The notes under the pieces were generated by a model. The model did no database searches, was not told the DNA's origin, and worked only from the letters and a program-made list of their open reading frames with translations. A stretch of DNA of 64,000 bases from Allium sativum (Eukaryota; Streptophyta; Magnoliopsida; Asparagales; Amaryllidaceae). Shown one piece after another: positions 1-9,863 of the stretch. The DNA is taken from positions 753,063,603 to 753,127,602 of the forward strand of contig CM060922.1 in NCBI GenBank assembly GCA_030737875.1. Direction: 5' to 3'. The position numbers and the translations under genes were made by a program. How positions within the stretch are numbered: the first letter of the stretch is position 1; every line of letters begins with the position of its first letter.

Positions 1-1014
1 ACCGGCTAGCACAAGAAAGCTTCGAACTTCGGTTGCATTTCTTGGTGTTTTCCAATCTTGCACTGCCACCACTTTCGCGGGGTCCACGGCCAACCCATCT
101 TTGGACAGTATATGCCCCAAAAATCTTACTTCTTTTCTCCAGAAGTGACACTTGGAGAATTTGGCTTTTGGTTGATGAGCTCGAAGAGTTTCCATGATTT
201 ATTTCAGATGCTGAGCATGCTCTTCCTCACTCTTTGAGAAGATTAAGATATCATCTACGAAGACAACCACGAATTTGTTGAGGAATTCCCTGAACACCCT
301 GCTCATTAGGTCTACGAAATAAGCGGGTGCGTTTGTCAAGCGGAAAGGCATGACAAGCCACTCGAAGAAACCGTCTGGGGTTCTGAACGCTGTCTTATCA
401 ATACTATCTTCAGCCACTCTTAGCTGATGGAACCCAGTTGCCAGATCAAGCTGGGAGAAGACCGTCGCACCAACAAGTTGATCAAACAGATCGTCGTTTC
501 GGGGAAGAGGGTGCCTATTTTTCTTGGTCAATTTATTTAACTCCCTATAGTCGACGCAAAGGCGAAGCGAACCGTCCGCTTTGGTTGCGAACACCACTGG
601 AGCACCCCATTCTGAAATGCTCCTTCTAATGAACCCCTTTCCGAGAAGTTCTTTAACCTGCTTACTGAGCTCCTTTCTCTCCCTTGGAGCCATGTGTCTG
701 ACAGGTAAAGCTACAGGCTTTGCGTTATCCACAAGATATATGCAGAAGTCTATTTTCCGCCTCGGAGGTAAGCCTTTCACCTCCTCAAAGACATCCGGAT
801 ATTCCCGGACTACTCTTACTGATTGCAAATTCCCATCAGAAACATCAAGCGACTCTAGGTAACTTAGCATAACAACATTCAAGGGATTACAAGAAATTTC
901 TAGAGTGTTACCAAGCCGAGTCAAGAGCCTAACTACTCTTTTCTCACAATCAAGGATGGCACTATTACTGGATAACCAGTCCATGCCTAAGATCAAACCA
1001 TATCCCGAGAAGCT
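1..1014 (-). pseudogene. Reverse transcriptase and start of RNase H, Ty3/gypsy pol
   Basis: This is the reverse transcriptase part of the polyprotein, which copies element RNA into DNA in cytoplasmic particles. The frame is open from 1014 to a TAA at 199-201, so about 270 codons survive. It starts with the protease tail (ILGMDWL at about residue 7), then a linker, then RT with [38 protein letters not shown] and the catalytic FVDD box at 250-261. Within these, MPFRLTNAP has Arg where MPFGLTNAP is usual. After the TAA the same frame continues to the window edge through [15 protein letters not shown], the usual junction between RT and RNase H. The single stop disables an otherwise well-kept domain. 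Whether RNase H and integrase are intact is not visible. Confidence 0.9.
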
Positions 1015-1265
1015 TTAGACAAAGGCATCAAAACTAAACTCAACGCTGAGAATAGAAATTTTCAAACCCAAACAAACCATTGACAAGTAAGCGGAGCCCC
1101 CAATTGGATTTGAAACTACTAAGGGAACTTCTACCATACTATGTCTAGATGCAGAGATTCTACTAAGGCAGATGAAATAAAAGAGTGTGATGCACCAGAG
1201 TCAAAAAGTGTACGAACTGGATGATCATAAAGATAGACTACACTTTCTACAGAAATATTACTACC
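1015..1265 (-). pseudogene. Retropepsin-like protease segment, broken
   Basis: This is the aspartic protease that cuts the gag-pol polyprotein. The active-site motif LFDSGASHSFI is visible, with DSGA encoded at 1191-1202, and the domain ends in the ILGMDWL motif just inside the RT frame. The segment is in the same frame as the end of gag, from which a TGA (1266-1268) separates it. A frameshift near 1135-1142 moves the reading to another frame, and a TAA at 1015-1017 closes it before the flap-proximal tail. It therefore carries at least two lesions although the catalytic residues are kept. Confidence 0.8.
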
Positions 1266-2230
1266 TCATTCCTGCTGAGGTGCCACTAGCGCATGAACCT
1301 GACCCCCTGAAGTGGATCCAGCTTTCTGTCCCTGCCCTTTCTTCTTTGGGCAGTCCTTAGCTTGGTGCCCAGTCTCTCCACAATGGAAGCAACCACCCAT
1401 CTTCGCCTTTCTTTTCCGGCAGTCTTTTGATATATGGCCCACAATGCCATAGAAATTGCACCTTCTCTTCTCATGGGGCTTATTGTTCTTCCTTCCTTTC
1501 TTGAATCTGTTTTCTTTGCTTGTAGACCCTCTTTCTTCTCTTCCACCTTAGTTTCTTTCTTGTCGTGGTCTTCCTCGTGTAGCAACGCCATGTCCACCAA
1601 ACTTTCATAAGTCGCTCCCGTGGATACATGGGTCATGGCAAGGTTGTGTAGAGGCTCATTCAAACCCTTGACGAAGCGAAGTGCCTTCTTGTGTTGGGTG
1701 TTTACTAAGTCTAACCCAAATCTGGCCAGCTGATTAAACTGATTAACATATTCCCTGATCGCCATGCTCCCCTGTTTCAGAGTTAGGAACTTCTCCATTT
1801 GCAGGCTTCTTTCTACTTGGGAGAGAAATTTCATTTCAAACCTTGTCCTGAAATCTTCCCATGTTTCCACCGCCCTCTGAGCATTGGTAACTTCCCACTA
1901 ATAGGAAGCCTCATCCTTAAGCAACCATACCGCTAGTTGTATATTTTTCCTGTCATCCACTCCAAAGATGACAAACAGATCCTCGGTCTCCTTAAGCCAG
2001 TTTCTTGCCCCTACAAAGGATTCTGTCCCATAAAAGTCTTTTCCACCCATTGCCTTGAAGTCTCTTCATGTTTTTGCAAAGGCATTTCCACGAGGAGGTG
2101 GATGAGGAGGAACCGCGGCCATTGGAGGAGGGATGTCTGTTGGGCCTGCGCCATTGGCCCTTGCTTCTAAGTACCTCCTAAACCAGTCGGGAATCGGCAC
2201 TCCTTCCGGGAGGTTAAGGTCTCCAGACAT
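1266..2230 (-). pseudogene. gag (capsid and nucleocapsid) of Del/Tekay-like element, broken
   Basis: The start ATG at 2230 opens with MSGDLNLPEGVPIPDWFRRY and a proline-rich stretch. It is followed by a capsid-type region with WEDFRTRFEMKFLS, REYVNQFNQLARFG and KALRFVKGLN, typical of plant Ty3 gag. The nucleocapsid end has a degenerate zinc knuckle at 1419-1460, where the second Cys is Tyr, and a complete CX2CX4HX4C knuckle at 1350-1391 (CFHCGETGHQAKDC). Two in-frame stops lie upstream of residue 130 (one near 2068, one near 1899). A frameshift near 1530-1545 separates the capsid from the knuckles. Gag normally forms the particle and binds the RNA; this copy cannot make it. Confidence 0.85.
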
Positions 2231-2403
2231 GCTGAAACAGAAAGGAAAAATTCAAAACGAAGGATAGAGAGAGATAGATAGGGCACATGGCTTTAGGGGA
2301 TTTTGTCTTTTATAAATATAACACTTTTTCTTGAAAAATGCTTCTTTAAACTTTCTTTTTGAAAACAAATTTCAAAAACTTTTATCTTGCTTGGTAAATC
2401 TAT

Positions 2404-2415
2404 GCTCTGATACCA
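2404..2415 (-). other. Primer binding site, tRNA-iMet type (copy 1)
   Basis: On the minus strand this reads TGGTATCAGAGC, the classic plant site complementary to the 3' end of initiator methionine tRNA. Two bases separate it from the LTR end at 2418. The stretch 2231-2403 between it and the gag ATG is the untranslated leader. Confidence 0.9.
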
Positions 2416-3394
2416 AGTGAAACACCCACCTCCGTTAAGGTCACTTACAAAGGGAATGCCTTAATTTTGGTGGAGGTTTATAAGTAAAAGCCATAGATAA
2501 ATTCAAGACAGATATAAATACACATATTTTAAACAGCGGAAACCAACAGACTTTTATTCATCAATACGTGTTCAAAACCAAACATTCCATAATTGTCTCA
2601 AAATACTTCCAACATTACAACATCATTACTGTCTTGATAATTAAAGAAGCATAAAACATAAATAAAGTGACAAAAATCCCCATAGTGATATCCAAAGCCA
2701 TAGTCCAAGCAAAAGAGGCCCAAATCATACATCTACGTTCTTGGAGCTTGTACAGAGCCTGACTGAGCTGAGCTGTTTCCTCCCTGTGGACCTGGGGGGG
2801 TGGGAAACGAAAGAAAAGAAGACGAAAATAAAATAGGGTCAGACATAAAGCCTGAGTAAATCTAGTAACTCTTCAGTATATGAATAAGAAAAGAGCATGA
2901 TAGGTATATACTGAAAATAGGATGGTGACACAAGCTAAGGGAGTGTCGAATGTACTATCGCGCCCATACTATATCTCTGCATCTACTTGAGTTTATTCTA
3001 TCTGGAACACCATGGTGAGGGTGAAGTAATCCCCATTTTCGAAAGATCGGCTCCTACTCGCGTTAACATGTGTCATACGGCCTCCAAGAATTGTAGATAC
3101 CTATGCTGGTCCCACCATGGGGTGTATCAAGACCCATGGTGACGGCCCCGACACAAATTCTAGAAGGCATAGGTTATACTACTGGTGTCCCCAGTTCCCT
3201 GGTTGTATGCTTTGAAGTGTGTGCACGCCCGCACCCCGTTAGACCTGCACTATGCACCCATCGCCATCGTTTTGACCGCTTACAATCAGCCCAGTAATCG
3301 TGCCCCACCCTGCCTAGTTTCAGGGTACCGTTGATACCTAACTTGGGTTACTACTGAAACGGGTCCCATGTTACTAGGATTTTCTAGTCAAACA

Positions 3395-3735
3395 TGTTAA
3401 GTGGTTAAGTGTCTGTATTTACCTAACCCCACCCATCAACTCTTGTTAACATGTTGAATTTGGTTAAGTGTTATAGTTGACTTAACCCCACCATCTGTCC
3501 TTAGCCTCTTAGGAGCACCTGACCACTCACATTATACAGGTATTGCTACGGTTACTGGATATGCCGGTCGGTTCCGGGCAGGTATACACCGTAACTCAGT
3601 CTAACCTCGGGTCATTATTGGGCTCAATGCTTAACCACCCACATTGGATAGGTATTGTTGTGACTACTGGACAGCCGGGCGGTTCCGGGCAGGTTTACAT
3701 CACAACTCAATCCAAACTCGGGTTAAGCACGTCGT
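3395..3735. repeat. Tandem repeats inside LTR copy 1
   Basis: Two degenerate copies of a unit of about 60 bp containing GGTTAAGT and later ACTTAACC or a variant lie at about 3395-3495. They are followed at about 3520-3735 by two copies of a unit of about 110 bp with the core GCCGGKCGGTTCCGGGCAG. The same two repeat types are more expanded in LTR copy 2 (32657-32996 and 39742-39955), which explains part of the length difference between the LTRs. Confidence 0.7.
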
Positions 3736-4970
3736 GTTTTCTAAATTTACATATTTTATTATTTCTCAAATATATATGTAAATGTCACATCTTTTATTTT
3801 TAGGTATAACAATTCATACTGCTTTAATTGTCATTGTCATTGGCATGTGCCAAACTTGCCAACATATATTTTCATGTTTTACACCCAACGTTAGTACCCC
3901 CGTTTATACGTTCGCAACGTTATAACAAATGTTGGGCTTGACACAATTCAGCCCAACTTTATAAGCGTAAGAAAAAGGGGAAATCAAGAACGTGTAATAT
4001 TTGACAACATATAAGGGTGTGTGGCGCATGAACTTGCAATTTAGCGATACTAACATAAATGATGGGTCATGTGAACTTGCATTCAGATCGAAGTACAACT
4101 AAGTAGGTGACATATGAAATGGCATAGTTTAGGCTTACACAACTTGTGTTTAAATATGTTTAACTTGGCATAATGTCAAACACAAAACTAGCATGATGTA
4201 TATTCACCAAATGGTCCAATTATTACTTTTAATCACATAGCCTATTTCAACATGAACTTGCATAGTTTATGAAACCCAAACGATACCTAACATAGATCCA
4301 ATTGTACTTGCAAATAAACATGAACTTGCATAGTTTATGAAACATAGATCTAATTATACTTGCAAATAAACATAAGAACGATATCATAGGTTTTGGGTCA
4401 TGTAGGCATAAAAGGTCTATAACATGTTTACATAAATTCTAACTTAGACTAAGGGATTATATATAATCCATGCCATCGACATGTACAAAAAGGGATCAAA
4501 TTTCTAGTTTTTGCCACAACTTGCTATTGCTATCACTTTCATATACAAATATCCAATAGGATTGCATCAATCAATTAAGGCCACAAATATCAGTACACAA
4601 GTCATGACAGAAGCATTACAATACATAGAATTTATGCAATATAACAACACAATTCTATTTTCATTTACATCAAATCACATCACAGTTTTTATTCATATTC
4701 TGAAAGGTCACTATACTTACAACGAATGTAGAATCTTGAATTCTGGATTCTGAATTCTGAAACTAAGATGCGCTCCTTTGGGTAGACTAACGTTGCGTTG
4801 ATTAATTTTGATTAAACTTTTATCTTCTTCTTAATTTGGTTCATCTCTAAGCTTTAGTGTTGGCTTGTCTCTAGGCTTTCTAATTGGCGGCCATTCCTAG
4901 TTCCTTTCCAGCAGCATGGCGGCTTTTGTATTCTATTATTTGTGTGAACTGAGGGTTAGACTTGAGTTTT

Positions 4971-4978
4971 ATTTATAG
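4971..4978 (-). promoter_or_regulatory. TATA-like box of LTR copy 1
   Basis: The minus strand reads CTATAAAT, about 490 bp into the LTR from its 5' end, a sensible place for the LTR promoter. Copy 2 has a TATA-type sequence at the equivalent place (41380-41386). Confidence 0.5.
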
Positions 4979-5460
4979 AATTTCAATCTAATTAGAGCCG
5001 TCGATGAAGCTAGAGTGAATCCATACCATCCATCTCAAGAGAAGCCAATCAGAAAGTGACATGTAAGCCCTAGTGACTCAGCCAAGCCTCAGAATTCGAC
5101 CAGACCCTGATCAGGCCAGCCAGAACCTGACCAGTAGGTCATTCTGACTTGGGCGCACTTGGCAGGTGCGCCGGGCTAAAAATGTACTGGCGCACTTCCC
5201 AAGTGTGCCAGTTCAACTTTGTTCTGGCGCACTTCCCAAGTACACCAATGCATTCTGACCCATTTTCTGGTTTTTCTGCCTAACTTCGTTCATCCATATC
5301 TTCTTCATACGATATTCGTTTTACGCAAATTTGGACTCTATCTCAAGAAGAATTTCGAGACGAACGCAATGGCGTAACCATTTCCCTTGATTTCATCATT
5401 TAAAATTAGTTATACTTTAATTTGTGAAGCTTAGCGTTATAGAATTCACGGGGTGTTACA

Positions 5461-6351
5461 CAAGCAATTCCAAAACCACCGTTGCTCGGGTTTCAACTTG
5501 ATCAATCGTCTATAGTGTTCCTCTAACACCTTCTCTTTAGGCCTTATTGCGTCGTCCCTTGTATATAAAAAGAATGATTGACATAAGGAACTATACTATG
5601 GATGTATTGACTGACCAGGAGACTTACTACAATGAAGCCAATATCGAGTGCATCCTGGCTACTCTTTAATCCAAAATCATTCCTGCTTTGGGTCGCCCAC
5701 CTTGCTTGGAATCTCTTCAATAATCTTCCAACCTCGGGCAACCTCGAAGTAAAGAAGAGAAGGGGACTATTTCTCGTTGTGTCTAAAGTGAAAAAGGAAA
5801 GCCAGGTCATCAAAGGTCGGAGGGTGAACCAAATACCACATGTATAAGTAATAGACTGATAACAGATTACAGTAAGCAATTGGGTGGAACTACATTGGAG
5901 CCAGGTTCATCTGCAGTAAGAAATTGACAATGAATGAATGAAAAGGGAGGATAGGTCCCACATTACACATCAGGAGAGATATTGCCATGTAACCGTCTAG
6001 GGGAATGTAAGGTCGATCGATTTCCTAGGGGAAGAACGTCTACAAAAGGAATGTTATGTTAACCAGTCAAATTCTGTAGCCATTTAAGAGTTATCATGGT
6101 CCTTTTTGCGTTCGTTTTTTTTTTAGAATTTCTGCACCTGGGAGCACGTCGGGTGCTATGGGAATGGGCACCGCATCATTTAAATTGACCATTATTTCGG
6201 GGGGAGGTAGTGGACTTGTCGAACGACTTTGAGGGTCTCTATCAGAATCTGGCAATGATCGGGCCGACGACTCTGAAGTACTATCTACTCTAATGGAAAA
6301 GGACAGCTTTTCGTTCGGTCCCTTCTTATGGGTGCCACGTGCTTTAACCAT
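5461..6351 (-). pseudogene. Decayed gag-like ORF resembling the plant 'putative gypsy type transposon' family
   Basis: An ATG at 6351 opens an 85-codon frame (to 6094) rich in Lys, Ser and Pro. Downstream on the same strand, another frame carries a segment with the pattern GYMAISLL...PFHSFIVNFLLQMNLAP and then FEVARGWKIIEEIPSK. This resembles the N-terminal ORF of many plant Ty3 elements (Pfam PF04195 type), whose conserved core reads like G-Y-x-x-x-Y...PFHPF. Several stops and a frameshift interrupt it. LTR copy 1 cuts it off at 5460. I recognise the family only by pattern, so the assignment is moderate. Confidence 0.45.
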
Positions 6352-7241
6352 CGGTAGATGAAAAAGTTGTCAAGATGAAATTAAAGGTTAATTCCAATGG
6401 GGATCAGTTCTGCTTTACAATGCTATCCCAGTAAAAGACAAGCCACAAAAATTACGATTTGTTTCCATACGTCAGATTGTACAAAGATCACTATCTTTTT
6501 CACCACCCTCTTAAGCACTACCACGTGTCCTAGGGTTTAACAACACCTTGACACACGAGACATTATGAATAGGCGGGAAATCTCTCTACCTCCATGACAT
6601 AATCGGGTTAGCGAATCCGACACTATCAGATTTCACTAAAATGACATTGGAATCACCATAGACAATCGCATCACCACTGATTCCGGCGATCCAAAGCTGA
6701 TGATCCCAATTATGGATCATGTGAAACCCAAATTACAACAATAAAGCAAAAGAAAAGAGAGATCCTACACAAGAATGACGTTTAAGTAGTAAGAAAAAGA
6801 TAAAGAATCAATTTCTACCTGAAAAAAATGATTTTGGGAGGAGATGGTGATCATCCTTTTGCTTCTTCCTATGGAGCTGTAAATCAGTTTTTGCAATAGG
6901 AAAAGTAAAAAGAAAGCGGTGAAAAAGGCTTTCCTTATAATATGATGGAGTGGCTATTCACATTCGGCTGACATGACCTTCAGACTATACCTAGCTAACT
7001 TGTAAAGCCATTTGCGAGCCAAGGACCAGCTAATAAGACGGATGACAGTAAGGCATCATTATTAACTGAACTCATTTAAGTTTCCAAAATGGCTGACAAG
7101 TTTATTACGATTTACGAAGCTTAATAAATGGAAGATTCAAATCGACCTTTCGAATTCTTCGATTGATAAAGAAAATGTTTGTTCTTAGCACGCGCTTACA
7201 AAATATGTCCTGTTTCCAATGCAAATATTTTGAGGGCAAAG
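6352..7241. other. No gene seen; possible leader of the decayed ORF
   Basis: Noncoding stretch upstream of the decayed ORF on the minus strand. I looked for a standard primer site (iMet or Asp type) and an LTR end and found neither, so it could be leader or unrelated sequence. Confidence 0.3.
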
Positions 7242-7916
7242 TGTTGATGGGCCTTTTTGGCCTGCCCATCATGACTCAATATCGCCATTGTCCCGTGCCT
7301 TGAATGTCCGAAGAAGGTACCCCAAAGTTAAGAAGTGGGCCGACTGATAAGGCTCGTCAGTTGAGTTCGTCACCTACACCAGATGCAGTCTAAGAGAAGC
7401 CCATTGTGATCAGGCATACTTAGTCATATCGAACCCAGTTGTGAACCTAATGCATGCCTAAAGAATAGCTCATGCCTACCTTATCCGTTGCAAGCCATCC
7501 GAATTGAGCGGATCGTTTGCTACCCCTTACCAATATTTCGAGGAGCACCGATTCCTTAGGACAAAACTGCTTCTTCAGACTTAACTACTTTTTTGGATCC
7601 CACGACACGTGTCCAAGCCGTCTCAAGCACTGTATCATCTATAAATACCCCTTTTGAACTCAGAAGGAGGGACTTTTGAAGTTATAACCCTAGCTTTCGT
7701 ATATTAAGATCCCTTGTTGTACCTCCATTGTAACTATTCCGTCTAATAGTTGAAACAACATATAAGAGATTATAAAGTGGGCGTAGGCTCATTAACGTCG
7801 AACCACTATAAATTTGTGTGTGATCTTCTTTGGTTTTAGTTTTTACAATCATTAATCTTCACTTATTCTCTACATAACCCTTTCTTTGGGTGTTATGCCA
7901 ATTTTTGGCGTCAACA
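7242..7916 (+). repeat. Possible solo LTR or LTR remnant, about 675 bp
   Basis: It starts TGTTGATGGGCC and ends GGCGTCAACA, so the termini TGTTGA and TCAACA are inverted. A plus-strand TATA box (CTATAAATACCCC, near 7641) precedes a stretch resembling R and U5. There is a G-box-like ACGTGTCC upstream of it. No matching 5-bp flanks and no primer site follow, so a solo LTR with decayed duplications is the simplest reading. Confidence 0.45.
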
Positions 7917-9308
7917 CATATCCACTTAACTTTCACAACCTTGTGTCATTAAAAAGATTTTTCTTTTAGAATGAGTTGTACTTGATTCCGAATGAACATA
8001 TGTATATACACACATACACTAGTATAAAAACTTATGTTCCTGCATTTAATATCAACAAGGTTATGATTGTTTGCAGGAGTGCTATGGCACTTGAATGTAG
8101 TTCTTTCAGAAGTTTTGCACAATTGAGATTTCCAGAATCTCTACATTCGCTACTCTCTGTCGACTTTGAGCTCCCAAACTTCCCTTAGAATTGTTACCCT
8201 ACTAGCCTTTTTCCTTATTGAGCATAATCTGACATGTTTGAATCTGTGATGAGCTTCGTTGGTTGGGTAATGATATTGAGTTTGATTTGAGTTTTTTTTA
8301 CTAGTTTCAAGTCTGTTTGATGAATCCGATTATCTTTGATGAATCTGATAGTGTTGCTTACCTATAATTTTTTTAACTGGTAACCATTTTAGAATATCTC
8401 ATATCTCTTTTAACTTTTGCAACAATTTATAATTTGGTTTGTGAGTCAATCACCTTGCATGGTGATTTGTGATATATGCTTCTGTGATGCATTAGAGTAA
8501 AGAGAAATGGTCGGTCCACTATAAAAATTGTTGTAGTAGAAAAAAAAATTATCCGCCTAACTCATGTTCCTTTAATATATTTATTACTTGTTATAATATA
8601 AGTAAACGAACCACTTTAAAAATTGGCTGGCTTTGCTAAAAGACATTTATAGATATTTGTTTTTTATTTCATAAAAAATAAGTCGATGGATGTGTATTCA
8701 GGTCCGGACCTTTACACAAGCTAGAAAAGAAACCGCTTAGGGAACCCAATAAACTAGGCAAACATTTGGTCATCGATCATATACAAAGAAAAAAAATGGA
8801 GATCCACAAGTAGCGAAACCAAATCACGAAATCAACGAGCGTTGAGCAAACGACGACGATCCAAATTGCGATTCTCTAACTTCAAGTAAGAAAAGTTGGA
8901 ACTTGAAAGGAAGGTACGACTGTTTCAAGTGAAGTCTTGAAGCCAAAGGACCATTCACCATAGGTAAGTAATTTGGAATTGGATAACTAAATTTTCTATT
9001 TTAAACATTTAATTGTATCTGCTGTGTTGTTCTTTCCTTCAGGCTTCAATATCTATCATCTAATTTGAAATTGGGTAATTGGATTTTTTTGTTATAAACG
9101 TTTGTGTATTATAAACAACACTTATCACTTATATTGTGTTGTCCTTTGGACTTCAACATAAATCATCCATGAACAACCAACAAGGTATTATTACCATCTG
9201 ATTTGGTCCTTGGATAATTAGATTTATGTTTTAAATGCATAGATTGTATATGGTTTACTTGTTAATCCTGAGTTATAAAATGAAATTAGTGAATTTACGA
9301 AAGACAAT
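7917..9308. other. No recognisable gene or element
   Basis: AT-rich sequence with a short open frame at 7976-8188 that matches nothing I recognise. A CAG-ending pyrimidine run just upstream of 8078 and a GGTAAGT at about 8962 could be splice sites of a host gene fragment, but nothing supports coding. Confidence 0.25.
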
Positions 9309-9469
9309 TGTTGGAATTCCAAAGGTGAATGAAATATACATTAGTCCCACAATGCTAAATTTAAGATAAAAGTTATGAATATATATTACATTCTCAACCC
9401 TTGTATTAGCCCTTAGGGTCAGGTACTTTTGTGTAAGGGGAAGGACTTATATCTCATGACTAAACACAC

Positions 9470-9493
9470 AGTGACACACATTCGTGTGTCACT
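9470..9493. repeat. Perfect 10-bp hairpin in Copia-like LTR
   Basis: AGTGACACAC is followed after ATTC by its exact complement GTGTGTCACT. TGAC and GTGTCA cores of this kind are often bound by plant bZIP-type factors, but a function here is inference. Confidence 0.6.
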
Positions 9494-9671
9494 CGCTCGC
9501 CTCGTATCGAACCAGGCCGGGTTTTGGTTTGGGTCTAATGTGGTGTCTTATTTATGCTAGATAAATGCAGTTTTTTATAGTATTTTTTTAAGTAATACGA
9601 TGTTCAAATTCAAACGAACAGTTGTGATCTTTGGTGGACAACAATGGTGAAGAGTAACGGGTGCGATCAGA

Positions 9672-9691
9672 TGAATAGTCATGACTATTCA
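9672..9691. repeat. Perfect 20-bp palindrome
   Basis: TGAATAGTCATGACTATTCA equals its own reverse complement. It is in the putative U3, about 15-20 bases upstream of the TATA box, where an enhancer element would be expected. Confidence 0.65.
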
Positions 9692-9863
9692 GGAAAGATG
9701 TGGACTGCTATAAAACACAAAGAATACTGATCACATTCTTAATGAATTTGAATCCTAGTCTTCTTCTTCCTCTTCTCAAAAATATATTTGTTGTGGTTCC
9801 AACATAGAGTGACGTACATATTGCAATCTCGAGCAGATAAGATTCTGTTGTATTTTAGGAAAC

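Larger units (their letters stand above)
1..5460 (-). mobile_element. Ty3/gypsy element of Del/Tekay type (copy 1), cut by window edge
   Basis: The element reads right to left: 5' LTR (2418-5460), tRNA-iMet primer site, gag, protease, RT and the start of RNase H at the window edge. The gene order and the linker between RT and RNase H are typical of plant Ty3/gypsy elements, and the long LTR suggests the Del/Tekay clade. Several stops and at least two frameshifts show it is defective. The 3' half and 3' LTR lie outside the window, so the target duplication cannot be confirmed; the five bases next to the LTR are CAAGC (5461-5465). Confidence 0.85.
2418..5460 (-). repeat. 5' LTR of Del/Tekay-like element (copy 1), 3043 bp
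   Basis: In plus orientation the ends are TGAAACACCC and GGGTGTTACA, an inverted pair with one mismatch, so the LTR has the usual TG...CA ends. It abuts the primer site and matches the second copy at 31213-33018 plus 39742-42230. A minus-strand TATA-like box is at 4971-4978. It contains short tandem repeats (listed separately). No coding sequence is supported inside it. Confidence 0.88.
9309..9804 (+). repeat. Possible Copia-type solo LTR, 496 bp
   Basis: It begins TGTTGGAATTCC and ends GGTTCCAACA, giving the TGTTGG/CCAACA ends common in plant Copia LTRs. A TATA box (CTATAAAA) lies near 9708, about 95 bp before the 3' end, so most of it would be U3. Two inverted repeats lie in the U3 part (9470-9493 and 9672-9691). 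The flanks ACAAT and TAGAG do not match, and no primer site follows. Confidence 0.5.

Noticed and set aside
7976..8188. Possible host exon with splice-like sites
   Set aside because: No protein resemblance, only one short frame, and nearby splice-like signals are expected by chance.
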